Assembly: GCF_900103615.1 (NCBI RefSeq)
Contig: NZ_FNGW01000001.1
Coordinates: 62,001-126,000 of the forward strand
Direction: 5' to 3'
Source: Romboutsia lituseburensis DSM 797
GTDB lineage: Bacteria > Bacillota > Clostridia > Peptostreptococcales > Peptostreptococcaceae
DNA: 64,000 nt
How positions within the stretch are numbered: position 1 is the stretch's first letter; the number at the start of each line of letters is the position of its first letter. The position numbers and the translations under genes were made by a program. Below the pieces are notes generated by a model. That model made no database searches. It was given only the letters and a program-made list of their open reading frames with translations, and was not told the DNA's origin. Below, one piece after another: positions 1 to 7,944 of the stretch.

Positions 1-1
1 A

Positions 2-712
2 CATATGCATATCGCTGAAATATCAGACGAAATAGATTTTGCAAAACAAAGACAAGGTCTTTCTACTGTTGAACATCTAAATAATTTAGGTATTTTAGGT
101 TCAAATTTACTTGCAGTTCATACGGTTTGGCTAACTAATAGAGAGCTTTACTTGTTTAGATTAAATGATGTCAAAGTATCCCATAATCCTGCTGCCGCAA
201 TGAAGGTTGTTTTAGGATTCGCTTCAATACCAGAGATGCTTGATAAAGGAATCCCTGTATCTATAGGTACAGATGGTGCACCTTCAAATAATAGAATGGA
301 TATGATGAGAGATATGTACTTAACATCATTAATACACAAAGGAAGAACACTAAACCCAACTGTAGTTAACGCTGAAAAAATACTTGAAATGGCTACTATA
401 AACGGAGCTAAATGCGCTTTATTAGATAGTGAAATAGGAAGTCTTGAAATTGGTAAAAAAGCAGATATGATAATATTAAATCCTAATACTATACATTGTC
501 TACCAATGCATAATCCTATAGGAAATATAGTGTATTCTATGAGTAGTGAAAATGTAGAATCTACTATATGTGATGGTAAATGGCTAATGAAAGAAAATGA
601 AATAGTCGTTCTTGATGAAATTAAGCTATTAGAAAAAGTTAAATCTCAAGCTGAAAAAATAAGAAAAAAAGCTAATATAAATTTAATTTCAAATTTTAAT
701 ATAATAAAATAA
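2..712 (+). CDS. Amidohydrolase, MtaD/SsnA type (C-terminal part)
   Basis: Carboxy-terminal part of a metal-dependent amidohydrolase; the reading frame is open to the window edge, so the true start lies upstream. The first visible residues, HMHIAEISDEI, fit the HxHxxE segment that follows the barrel metal ligands in the S-adenosylhomocysteine/5-methylthioadenosine deaminase and chlorohydrolase branch. A second metal-site region, SIGTDGAPSNNRMDM, holds the conserved Asp and the GTDG.S/P-NN signature of that branch. The tail EIGSLEIGKKADMIIL is the typical end of the amidohydrolase composite domain. Likely role: hydrolytic deamination of a purine-like or thioadenosine substrate in the cytoplasm. 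Exact substrate cannot be told from this fragment. A hairpin terminator follows, so it ends its own transcript. Confidence 0.8.
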   Translation, partial: HMHIAEISDEIDFAKQRQGLSTVEHLNNLGILGSNLLAVHTVWLTNRELYLFRLNDVKVSHNPAAAMKVVLGFASIPEMLDKGIPVSIGTDGAPSNNRMDMMRDMYLTSLIHKGRTLNPTVVNAEKILEMATINGAKCALLDSEIGSLEIGKKADMIILNPNTIHCLPMHNPIGNIVYSMSSENVESTICDGKWLMKENEIVVLDEIKLLEKVKSQAEKIRKKANINLISNFNIIK

Positions 713-730
713 AATTTAATGATATAATAA

Positions 731-779
731 AAAGAAGTATATTTTAGTGTTAAGTACATTCAAATATACTTCTTTTTTA
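731..779 (+). terminator. Rho-independent terminator after the amidohydrolase gene
   Basis: AGAAGTATATTT pairs with AAATATACTTCT across a 17-base loop and runs into six T residues. It lies 19 bases after the stop codon and before the MarR gene. Confidence 0.85.
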
Positions 780-862
780 TTATTCTTGATAAAGAAAATT
801 TATAATAAATATGTTATTATATAAACAGCAATTATTTACTTCATCTAGACTGGAGGATTAAT

Positions 863-1303
863 ATGAACGATAAGTATATTATTTATTTTATTAGTAGAAC
901 TAAGGCTAATATGATAAAATTTATAGAAAATAAATTAAAAGAAAATAAGTTAAATGATTTGATCCCTACACATGGTAATATTTTAACTGCTCTTTATGAA
1001 AGTGAAAAAAGCTTAACTATGAAAGAAATAGCAAAAAAAATTGGAAAAGACAAATCTACAGTTACTTCTTTAGTAAATAAGCTTGCAGATTTAGGATATG
1101 TTAAAAAACAAAAATGCGAAAAAGACAAAAGAGTAACATATATTGTTTTAACAAATAAAGCTAGAGAAATCGAAGATACTTTTAACTTTATTTCTTCTCA
1201 AGTTAAAGAAACTGCATATAGTGATTTTACAGATGAAGAAAAAAAAGAATTCCTTAGACTTTTAAGAAAACTTAGTACTAACTTTAAAAATGCAAACAAC
1301 TAA
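863..1303 (+). CDS. MarR family transcriptional regulator
   Basis: A 146-residue winged-helix repressor of the MarR family. The N-terminal helix region is followed by the DNA-binding core MKEIAKKIGKDKSTVTSLVN (about residues 53-72) and the wing LGYVKKQKCEKDKRVTYIVL, whose D-R pair is the family hallmark. A strong ribosome site (TGGAGG) lies 8 bases before the ATG. It stands alone between a terminator and a convergent nitroreductase gene. MarR proteins usually block their own or neighbouring promoters and let go on binding phenolic or redox-active ligands. The nitroreductase promoter about 900 bases away carries two inverted repeats of MarR type, so this protein is a fair candidate for their ligand-responsive repressor. 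That link is inference. Confidence 0.9.
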   Translation: MNDKYIIYFISRTKANMIKFIENKLKENKLNDLIPTHGNILTALYESEKSLTMKEIAKKIGKDKSTVTSLVNKLADLGYVKKQKCEKDKRVTYIVLTNKAREIEDTFNFISSQVKETAYSDFTDEEKKEFLRLLRKLSTNFKNANN

Positions 1304-1324
1304 TCTATTAAATTTTTTATAAAA

Positions 1325-1372
1325 AATCCGCTTAGCTCATGTCGCCAACGACTTCGTCCCTTGCTCAAAATA
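1325..1372. repeat. Isolated GC-rich block with small inverted repeats, possible interspersed repeat
   Basis: Between the convergent MarR and nitroreductase genes sits about 45 bases far richer in G and C than the surroundings, with nested short hairpins (GTCG-CCAA-CGAC, then GAC-TTC-GTC). It has no open frame of note. It looks like a remnant or copy of a dispersed intergenic element, but it was seen only once in this window. Confidence 0.3.
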
Positions 1373-1465
1373 TTTTTATGCCTAAAACCAATTTGTTGAT
1401 ATAACTTAATTTTATGAGTTATACACAGAAAATTAAGTATCATAATATCCTTAAGCATAAAAAAG

Positions 1466-1497
1466 AAAAAAGCTATCTATTATAATAGATAGCTTTT
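1466..1497. terminator. Bidirectional terminator between convergent MarR and nitroreductase genes
   Basis: AAAAAGCTATCTATTA directly faces TAATAGATAGCTTTTT, a perfect 16-bp stem with A/T tails on both sides, placed between two converging genes. Confidence 0.85.
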
Positions 1498-1526
1498 TAT
1501 TATATATTTAAAGTTTTAATTATTAA

Positions 1527-2165
1527 TTAGTCTATAAACGTTACAACATCTTCTAACGGTTTACGAGGTGGTTGAGCTGGAGTGTTATCTTGTGCTACCC
1601 CTAATGATATCATAGACATTAACTCATAACCTTCTTTTTCAAATCCTATTAGTTTTTCTATTTCTGCCTTAGCATGAGTAGGTCCTGTCATATAACAAGT
1701 TCCATATCCCATCTCAGTTGCTGCTAATAAGAAGTTTTCAACAGCTGCTCCTATTCCTTGTGCAGCAGATTGAGGTGATACTAAAACATCAATCACTTCT
1801 TGAGGTGCATTGTTTTGTTTTAATATTTTGTACTCTATCATTTTATATTCACACGAATACACTAAAACTACTACTGGAGCATCTTTAAAGCATGTATAAT
1901 AATTTATTACACTCATATGTCTTTTGAAATCTTTTTCATCTTTTGCAAGTTGTCCTATTTTTTCATGACTTTTAGTTACTATATCTGCCATTTCATTTAT
2001 TATATCTTTATTTTGAAGTACAACAAAGTGCCAGTTTTGCTGATGTTTTGGAGATGGTGCATAAGTTGCTGCATTTAATAATTCAACTATATCCTCTTTT
2101 GGTATTTTAGTATCTTTGAATTGTCTTACACTTTTACGGTTGTATATGAAATCTAAGTTTGCCAT
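1527..2165 (-). CDS. Nitroreductase family protein
   Basis: A 212-residue FMN-dependent nitroreductase-like oxidoreductase. The N-terminal RKSVRQFKDTKIP is the family start motif whose Arg and Ser contact FMN phosphate; the ATYAPSPKHQQNWHFVV segment and the C-terminal MSMISLGVAQD are also typical. NAD(P)H presumably reduces FMN, which then reduces nitro compounds, quinones or flavin-like acceptors in the cytoplasm; the natural substrate is not known. It is a single-gene unit. A near-consensus sigma-A promoter lies upstream with one inverted repeat over the -35 box and another touching the -10 box, so it is probably repressed until an electrophile or related signal appears. The nearby MarR gene is the obvious candidate regulator. 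Confidence 0.9.
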   Translation of the reverse strand: MANLDFIYNRKSVRQFKDTKIPKEDIVELLNAATYAPSPKHQQNWHFVVLQNKDIINEMADIVTKSHEKIGQLAKDEKDFKRHMSVINYYTCFKDAPVVVLVYSCEYKMIEYKILKQNNAPQEVIDVLVSPQSAAQGIGAAVENFLLAATEMGYGTCYMTGPTHAKAEIEKLIGFEKEGYELMSMISLGVAQDNTPAQPPRKPLEDVVTFID

Positions 2166-2188
2166 TATGTAATTCTCCTTTTGTTAAA

Positions 2189-2241
2189 TTAGTTTGTCTT
2201 CAAACTAATTATATTAAAAAAATAGTTTTGTGTCAAACTAT
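2189..2241 (-). promoter_or_regulatory. Nitroreductase promoter with two MarR-like operators
   Basis: Reading the minus strand: -35 TTGACA (2236-2231), a 17-base spacer, and -10 TATAAT (2213-2208). Operator 1, ATAGTTT-N6-AAACTAT (2222-2241), covers the -35 box. Operator 2, TTAGTTTG-TCTT-CAAACTAA (2189-2208), is a perfect 8-bp inverted repeat starting at the end of the -10 box. The two share the TAGTTTG/CAAACTA half-site. Confidence 0.8.
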
Positions 2242-2273
2242 TTTATGCAAAAGATTATTTTGTCAAATTATAA

Positions 2274-2317
2274 AAAATAAAAGTACTTCTTAAAATTTTA
2301 AGAAGTACTTTTATTTT
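2274..2317. terminator. Terminator after scrK
   Basis: A perfect 44-base palindrome (22 bp per arm, centre AAAATTTT, arms containing AAGTACTTCTT) directly after the scrK stop codon. The U-rich arm serves the minus-strand sucrose operon; it also faces the upstream side of the nitroreductase promoter. Confidence 0.85.
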
Positions 2318-2318
2318 A

Positions 2319-3293
2319 TCATTTATTTTCATTTATAAACACATTTATTTCGTCTATTGTAGCATATGAACTTATAGCTCCTTTTTTAGTTGTGCTATAA
2401 GCAGCATAATAATTTGCAAATGTTAAATAACCTTTAATAGTCTGAAATTCCAATTCACTTAAAGAGTTAATATCTACATTATCTTTTAATAGTTTATATA
2501 AAAATGCACCTATAAAAGAATCTCCTGCTCCTGTTGTATCCATAACACTTACTTTGTTTCCATTTATAGTAACAGAGTTATTTTTAGTATAAGCTGTAGC
2601 ACCTTTACTTCCTTTTGTGAATAAAACCATAGATACATTTCCTCTAAATAAAACTTCTTTTGCATCTTCTATATTATTATAACCTGTTATAAACTCTAAC
2701 TCTTCATCAGATATCTTTAATATATGTGCAAATGGCATAAATTCTAAAATCGCATCTTTACAATCTTTTTCACTATTCCAAAGAGGAAGTCTAACATTTG
2801 GATCAAAACTTACTATAGAATTATTTTTTACAGCATATTCTATAGCCTTTTTATGTGCATTTTTCATAGGTGAATCTACTAAATCTACAGAACAAAAATG
2901 CAGGCTATGACAATTTACAAACCATTCTTCTTTTATTTCTTCTGGATCTAATAACATATCCGCACTTGGGTTTCTATAAAAAGAAAAATCTCTATTTCCA
3001 TCTTCTTTTAACGAAACAAATGCTAATCCAGTATTAGCTTTGTTTGTTCTAAGTATATAATCAGTACTTACATTAGCATTTTTTAACACATCTATTATAT
3101 AATCTCCAAATGCATCTTGTCCTAATTTAGATATAAAACTTGAATTCGCTCCAAGTTTAGCAACTACTGCAGATACATTAGCAGGAGCACCCCCTGCTAC
3201 TCTTTCAAATTCAGATACATCCTTTAAATCACAACTTTTTTTATTAGGAATAAAATCTATCAAGGCCTCTCCTATACTTATGATTTTTTTCAT
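2319..3293 (-). CDS. scrK: Fructokinase, PfkB family
   Basis: A 324-residue PfkB-family sugar kinase. The N-terminal GEALIDFIP, the substrate loop FERVAGGAPANVSAVVAKLG (about residues 30-49) and the C-terminal anion-hole and catalytic motif DTTGAGDSFIGAFLY are all present, with the catalytic Asp in GAGD. It phosphorylates fructose released by sucrose-6-phosphate hydrolase, feeding fructose-6-phosphate to glycolysis. It closes the sucrose operon, after scrB and the RDD gene, with a GGAGG site before its ATG and a strong terminator after its stop. Fructose specificity rests on this context; other PfkB members act on other sugars or nucleosides. Confidence 0.9.
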   Translation of the reverse strand: MKKIISIGEALIDFIPNKKSCDLKDVSEFERVAGGAPANVSAVVAKLGANSSFISKLGQDAFGDYIIDVLKNANVSTDYILRTNKANTGLAFVSLKEDGNRDFSFYRNPSADMLLDPEEIKEEWFVNCHSLHFCSVDLVDSPMKNAHKKAIEYAVKNNSIVSFDPNVRLPLWNSEKDCKDAILEFMPFAHILKISDEELEFITGYNNIEDAKEVLFRGNVSMVLFTKGSKGATAYTKNNSVTINGNKVSVMDTTGAGDSFIGAFLYKLLKDNVDINSLSELEFQTIKGYLTFANYYAAYSTTKKGAISSYATIDEINVFINENK

Positions 3294-3330
3294 ATTATCC
3301 TCCCACTTAAAATACCTATATATATTTTTA

Positions 3331-3726
3331 TTACACCTTTATTACTTTAGTCTTTGCTACAATATCATGAATCGATTTTCCATCTTCTCTTATATTTATC
3401 ATATAATTAGAAGTTACAGCAAATATTATACCTATAATAGGAATAATATAGATTATTTTACTAAGCTCTCTTACAACAATATTAGCTATACTTGGATTTT
3501 CATAATTGTCTTTTACTATTTTCATCCCCATTATATATTTTCCAAAGTGGTATCCTTTAAATATTGTTGGAGATAAAATTATATAAATAGTAAAAATTAA
3601 GCTTCCTAGTCTTAATGACATGTAAGAATTTTTTCCTATATTTATCAAAATTCCCACTATCAATGCATATATTCCTAAGTTATCTATCAACAGAGCAACT
3701 ACCCTTGTTAGTAATTTAGTTCTCAA
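3331..3726 (-). CDS. RDD family membrane protein in the sucrose operon
   Basis: A small protein of 131 residues with about three hydrophobic membrane segments. The opening RVVALLIDNLGIYAL holds the R..A.xxD pattern that names the RDD family, and the middle GYHFGKYIMGMKIV matches the family's second conserved stretch. Start choice: an ATG lies at 3747, but a GGAGG sits between it and a TTG at 3726 with 9-base spacing, so the TTG is the likelier start; this gives an 11-base overlap with scrB and suggests translational coupling. The function of RDD proteins is mostly unknown, with some linked to ion or osmolyte exchange. Its presence inside a sucrose operon is unusual and hints at a role tied to sugar uptake or envelope stress. 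Confidence 0.75.
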   Translation of the reverse strand: MRTKLLTRVVALLIDNLGIYALIVGILINIGKNSYMSLRLGSLIFTIYIILSPTIFKGYHFGKYIMGMKIVKDNYENPSIANIVVRELSKIIYIIPIIGIIFAVTSNYMINIREDGKSIHDIVAKTKVIKV

Positions 3727-5164
3727 TATTAAATGCCTCCATTTCATATATATGAAGGTTGCAGTTTAAGTACTCTCCACTTACCTTAATACCCTCTTTA
3801 TCTTTTGTTGGATAAAATCTAGTAGTAAATACTTCTTCTCCATCATTTATAAATATTTCTAAAGATGAAGTATCACAAAGTACTCTTAAGTTTTTTAGGC
3901 TATCTAAATCTGCGCTTCTGTCTTTTCTTCCGTATCCTCCCCCTATAAATGATAATGTAAATAAATTTTCTTGCTTTTTGTAATTTAAGCAAGCGCAGTC
4001 TTTTATTATAATCTCCAAACTTTCACAATTTTCAATATTAGCAACTAAATCAAACGTATTATAAGCTTTATCTTCTATTGATTTTTCTACTTTTATATTT
4101 TTGCAATTTTTTCTTAAATTTTTTAATTCATCAATAGGAAGTTGAGTTAATTTATTTTTAACCACTTTTAATTCTCTGGGAACTGTTAGTGCATGTTGCC
4201 ACCCATACTCTGTTGTTGGATTGCTATAAACATCTTCAATATCTGGAAGCCCCATCCATCCTATTAAAAGTCTTCTCCCTTTAGAATCTAAAAATGTTTG
4301 AGGAGCATAAAAATCAAATCCTCTATCTATTTCTTCAAAATTACTAAGTTTATAATTTTTAGTCTTGTAATCCCCTTCTAAGAAATAATATCCACTTTGA
4401 TAAACATTGTTATATTTAAAACCATCCGCTTCTATACCTTGTGGTGATATAAGTAATACAGTTTTCTCTTCTATTTTAAATAAATCAGGACACTCCCACA
4501 TATAACCAAACTTTGCTTCACTTTTTATAACATTTATATTTTCCCAATTTATCATATCTTTACTTTCAAATACTAATACTTGACCTATGTCATTTTTATC
4601 TCTAGCTCCTAAAACCATATAAAACTTATCATTTTCTTTAAATACTTTAGGGTCTCTAACATGACAAGTCATATTATCAGGATAATCACTGTTTGTCATT
4701 ATAAGTCTTTTGTCTGTAAAGTTTTCTCCATCTTCACTTACTAATAATATTGTGTTGTGTCCTCTCCCTGAGTTTATATAGTCATATTTCCCTCTATGTT
4801 TTACATTTCCTGTATAAAATATATTCATCTTTGAATCGTGTACTATTGTAGATCCTGAGTATGCACCATGACAATCATATGGCTGGTCTGCAAAAACTTT
4901 GGCACCTTTATTTTTCCAATTTATAAAGTCTGAAGTGATATATTGTCCCCACAACTTTAATCCACCTTTTTCATCAAAAGGAGAGTATTGATAAAATATA
5001 TGATAGCATCCATTAAATTCACAAAGTCCATTAGGATCATTTAACCAACCTACGGGTGGCATTAAGTGAAAATTTAGCCTCCAATAATCTGATTTCACTT
5101 TTTCGCCTTCACAATTTTCTACTGTTTTAACTAAACGTTTTAAATCTCTATTTAAAGAATTCAT
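3716..5164 (-). CDS. scrB: Sucrose-6-phosphate hydrolase, GH32
   Basis: A 482-residue glycoside hydrolase family 32 enzyme. The beta-fructosidase motif WLNDPNGLCEF supplies the catalytic nucleophile Asp; VRDPKV is the RDP motif that binds fructose; WECPD holds the acid/base Glu. The N-terminal five-bladed propeller is followed by the beta-sandwich domain (from about residue 340). It cleaves imported sucrose-6-phosphate into glucose-6-phosphate and fructose in the cytoplasm; there is no signal peptide. A TTG lies 12 bases upstream inside the ribosome site, so the ATG after TTGGAGGAAAAA is taken as start. It follows the PTS gene scrA and overlaps the RDD gene by 11 bases. Confidence 0.93.
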   Translation of the reverse strand: MNSLNRDLKRLVKTVENCEGEKVKSDYWRLNFHLMPPVGWLNDPNGLCEFNGCYHIFYQYSPFDEKGGLKLWGQYITSDFINWKNKGAKVFADQPYDCHGAYSGSTIVHDSKMNIFYTGNVKHRGKYDYINSGRGHNTILLVSEDGENFTDKRLIMTNSDYPDNMTCHVRDPKVFKENDKFYMVLGARDKNDIGQVLVFESKDMINWENINVIKSEAKFGYMWECPDLFKIEEKTVLLISPQGIEADGFKYNNVYQSGYYFLEGDYKTKNYKLSNFEEIDRGFDFYAPQTFLDSKGRRLLIGWMGLPDIEDVYSNPTTEYGWQHALTVPRELKVVKNKLTQLPIDELKNLRKNCKNIKVEKSIEDKAYNTFDLVANIENCESLEIIIKDCACLNYKKQENLFTLSFIGGGYGRKDRSADLDSLKNLRVLCDTSSLEIFINDGEEVFTTRFYPTKDKEGIKVSGEYLNCNLHIYEMEAFNIEN

Positions 5165-5260
5165 TTTTTCCTCCAATATATATAACTAAGTATAAATTTA
5201 TATTTATATAAACGAAAGAGTTATCTAAAATATCAGAAAGATAACCCCTTTTACTATTCA

Positions 5261-6646
5261 TTATTTCGATTCATCCCAACCTAATAATAATGTTACTGCA
5301 AATGCAACTCCTAAAGATATCGCAAACATTATTATATAATTTATTGGTGAGTGTAAATGAAGCAATATACCAAATATCCCCGTTACACCTGTTGCTGTTG
5401 CACCAAGTCCTGTAACTGAAGCATATAATCCTCCTGCTGCCCCACCTAAAGCTGCTGCTATAAAAGGTTTCATAAATCTTAAATTAACCCCGAATATAGC
5501 TGGTTCTGTTATTCCTAGCATTGCACTTAATGCTGCTGGATAAGCTAACGATTTAATTTTTTTATCTTTTGTTTTAAAACCTACCGCAAGAGCTGCACCA
5601 CCTTGCGCTATATTTGCTGCTGATGCTATCGGTAGCCAATATGTGTATCCATATTGAGCTAGTTGCCCTATATCTATTATTGAATACATATGGTGTATTC
5701 CAGTTACAACTGTTGACGCATAAATGCCACCTATTATAAATCCACCAACTCCAAACGGTAATTGAACTATTTGTTGAACACCTGCTAATAAAGAGTTTTC
5801 TAAGAACACAAATAATGGACCGACTAATGTTAGTGTAAGATATCCTGTTGTAAACAGTGTAACTAATGGAGTTACAAATAAATCAAGCACTTCCGGAACT
5901 ACCTTGTGTAGCTTATTTTCTATAAGACTCATAATATAAACAGCAATTACTATTGGTATAACATGACCTTGATAACCAACTAATGGTATCTGATACAACC
6001 CAAACCATACATCTTGCATATTTAAATAACCTTCTGACGAAACCGTCCATGCATTTTGTAAATCTGGATGTAACATTACCATAGCAATTACTGCACCTAA
6101 GAATTGATTTCCTCCAAATACTTTTGCACTACTAAAACCAATCAATATTGGTAAGAATATGTAAGCTGCACTACTAAACATTTTTAAGAATACAAACCAT
6201 GAACTTTGAGTATTTATATCTAAATATCCATTACTTACTGCAAAGTTTATTGACTCTGTAAGACCCATCATAAGACCTCCAGCTACTATAGCCGGGATTA
6301 TAGGTACAAATATATCTCCTAAAGTTTTTATTATTTTTTTAAATTTATTATCATTAGCACTTGCTGCTTGTTTTAATTCTTCTTTTGATACTTCTCCTTG
6401 CCCCGTTAACTTAGAAAATTCTGCGTATACTTTGTTTACAGCCCCTGTCCCAAGTATAATTTGAAGTTGACCCGATGCAAAAAATACTCCTTTTACTCCT
6501 TCTATGTTTTCTATTGCTTCCTTGCTGACTTTTTCATTTGACTTTATAACTAGTCTAAGTCTTGTAGCACAATGTGCACCTGATACTAGATTTTCACTAT
6601 TTCCAATACTAACTAAAATTTCTTGAGCTATTTTTTTATAGTTCAT
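5261..6646 (-). CDS. scrA: PTS sucrose-specific EIIBC component
   Basis: A 461-residue phosphotransferase permease. An EIIB domain comes first, with its phosphorylated Cys at residue 26 in GAHCATRLRL, followed by an EIIC domain of about ten membrane segments (from about residue 105) with the ITEPAIFGVNLRFMKPF motif typical of the glucose/sucrose EIIC group. It takes up sucrose while phosphorylating it to sucrose-6-phosphate. No EIIA domain is fused, so it must borrow EIIA from another PTS, as known for sucrose systems. Paralogues transport trehalose or beta-glucosides; the scrB, scrK and LacI neighbours argue for sucrose. The upstream gap holds an ATCGAT inverted repeat and a cre-like site. 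Confidence 0.9.
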   Translation of the reverse strand: MNYKKIAQEILVSIGNSENLVSGAHCATRLRLVIKSNEKVSKEAIENIEGVKGVFFASGQLQIILGTGAVNKVYAEFSKLTGQGEVSKEELKQAASANDNKFKKIIKTLGDIFVPIIPAIVAGGLMMGLTESINFAVSNGYLDINTQSSWFVFLKMFSSAAYIFLPILIGFSSAKVFGGNQFLGAVIAMVMLHPDLQNAWTVSSEGYLNMQDVWFGLYQIPLVGYQGHVIPIVIAVYIMSLIENKLHKVVPEVLDLFVTPLVTLFTTGYLTLTLVGPLFVFLENSLLAGVQQIVQLPFGVGGFIIGGIYASTVVTGIHHMYSIIDIGQLAQYGYTYWLPIASAANIAQGGAALAVGFKTKDKKIKSLAYPAALSAMLGITEPAIFGVNLRFMKPFIAAALGGAAGGLYASVTGLGATATGVTGIFGILLHLHSPINYIIMFAISLGVAFAVTLLLGWDESK

Positions 6647-6669
6647 CTCTCAATCTCCTCTCAATATTT

Positions 6670-6699
6670 ACGAAATCGATTACACATGGTATCGATTCC
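6670..6699. promoter_or_regulatory. Probable ScrR operator upstream of scrA
   Basis: GAAATCGAT and ATCGATTCC face each other across about 10 bases, an 8-of-9 inverted repeat with ATCGAT cores, 25 bases before the scrA start. It is the only such pair in the window and lies where a LacI-type repressor would block the scrA transcript. ScrR encoded just upstream is the natural partner. Confidence 0.6.
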
Positions 6700-6735
6700 C
6701 TATATCACATTCATTATATAATAGGTTTTATTCTT

Positions 6736-6750
6736 TGTAAACATTTTCAT
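6736..6750 (-). promoter_or_regulatory. Cre-like catabolite repression site for scrA
   Basis: On the minus strand ATGAAAATGTTTACA fits the CcpA consensus WTGNAANCGNWNNCW with one mismatch (T for the central C). It lies about 90 bases upstream of scrA, as expected for a sugar operon. Confidence 0.4.
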
Positions 6751-6815
6751 AAAATTTATTTTAGTTATATTATTTCTATTATGTTTATTATTCTTATAAT
6801 TTACTTGAACATAAA

Positions 6816-6843
6816 AAAAGTATACTCATTTACTGTATACTTT
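6816..6843 (-). terminator. Terminator overlapping the scrR stop codon
   Basis: On the minus strand AAGTATAC-N9-GTATACTT followed by a run of T; its first arm lies in the last codons of scrR. It separates scrR transcription from the scrA promoter region. Confidence 0.7.
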
Positions 6844-7813
6844 CTCTTTCTTTTAATTTATATCCTAATTTTATGTTCTTTATCTCTTTATCTTTATTTT
6901 GTAATTTACTTATAATTAATTTTGCTGCTTCTATCCCGCTAGTTTTATAATGATAATGTATCGTTGTAAGTTTTGGGCTAACCACTTTAGATACCCGAGA
7001 ATCGCCTATAGATATTATAGCTATTTCCTTTGGTATATTAATATTATTTTTTTTAAGATACTCCATAGCTCCTATAGCTATACTATCAGTTGCACAGAAT
7101 ATTGCATCTAGGTACTTATTATCTTGAACTAATGCTTTACATCCTTCATATCCTGATTCTGTTGAAAACTCACCTATTTGAATTCGTTCTTTTTCTAATT
7201 CATAATTATAATCTTTTAATGCTTTTAAATAACCATTCATCCTTTCTTTACCAACAGCTACATCTTTTTCACTTACTCCTATATATCCTATATTTTTTTT
7301 ATCATTTTCTATAAGATATCTAACCGCGCTGTATGCTGCTCCAAAATCATCATGATATATACATGAGTAATTTTCTACATTTTGACCAACTATTACTATT
7401 GGTCTTTTTATTTTTTTCATCATTTCTAAATGTTTCTTTGTTATTACAGTTGCAACAAATATAATTCCATCTACTTCATTATTTTTAAATATATTTAAAT
7501 ACTCTATTTCTTTTTCTATGTCTAGATCAGTATTCCCTAGAAGAACATTATATCCATATTTTCCTATTTCACCACTTATACCATCGACTACTCTACTTAT
7601 AGTTTCAGAACTAATTTTTGGAAGAATAACTCCTATTAAATTAGTTTTTTTAGTTCTTAATGTTTGTGCATATGAAGATGGTACATAACCTGTTTCATCT
7701 ATAATTTTTTGTATTTTTAATCTGTTAGCTTCACTTACATATCCATCATTTAAAAATCTAGATACAGTTGTTCTTGAAACCCCTGCTAATTCTGCGATTT
7801 TACTTATATTCAT
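6830..7813 (-). CDS. scrR: LacI family repressor of the sucrose operon
   Basis: A 327-residue LacI/GalR regulator. The first 25 residues form the helix-turn-helix (KIAELAGVSRTTVSRFLNDG), followed by the hinge helix YVPSSYAQTLRT and a periplasmic-binding-like effector domain with LIGVILPKISSE, GIIFVATVI and AIFCATDSIAIGAMEYL. It most likely represses scrA-scrB-rdd-scrK when sucrose or its product is absent, by binding the ATCGAT repeat upstream of scrA. It has its own terminator, so it is transcribed separately although on the same strand. Specificity for sucrose is inferred from position. Confidence 0.88.
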   Translation of the reverse strand: MNISKIAELAGVSRTTVSRFLNDGYVSEANRLKIQKIIDETGYVPSSYAQTLRTKKTNLIGVILPKISSETISRVVDGISGEIGKYGYNVLLGNTDLDIEKEIEYLNIFKNNEVDGIIFVATVITKKHLEMMKKIKRPIVIVGQNVENYSCIYHDDFGAAYSAVRYLIENDKKNIGYIGVSEKDVAVGKERMNGYLKALKDYNYELEKERIQIGEFSTESGYEGCKALVQDNKYLDAIFCATDSIAIGAMEYLKKNNINIPKEIAIISIGDSRVSKVVSPKLTTIHYHYKTSGIEAAKLIISKLQNKDKEIKNIKLGYKLKERESIQ

Positions 7814-7902
7814 TAATATCCTCCTACTTAATTTGTCTATTGATATTTTATTATATATTTATCGTATTGTTAAGAGTATATTTTTTATTTATTCTATATA
7901 TT

Positions 7903-7934
7903 AAAAGCCCTCTGTACACATACGGAAGGCTTTT
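7903..7934. terminator. Terminator after the flavin oxidase gene
   Basis: AAAAGCC with TCTGT faces ACGGA with GGCTTTT, forming an interrupted stem just after the minus-strand oxidase stop codon; A/T runs flank both arms. Confidence 0.75.
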
Positions 7935-7944
7935 AGTATATATT

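Noticed and set aside
3280-3576. 98-codon frame on the plus strand opposite the RDD gene
   Set aside because: Antisense to a well-supported membrane protein, no ribosome site, composition typical of a reverse-strand shadow.
5221-5250. Possible terminator between scrA and scrB
   Set aside because: GTTATCT/AGATAAC stem is only 7 bp and the minus-strand tail is not T-rich, so read-through is expected.
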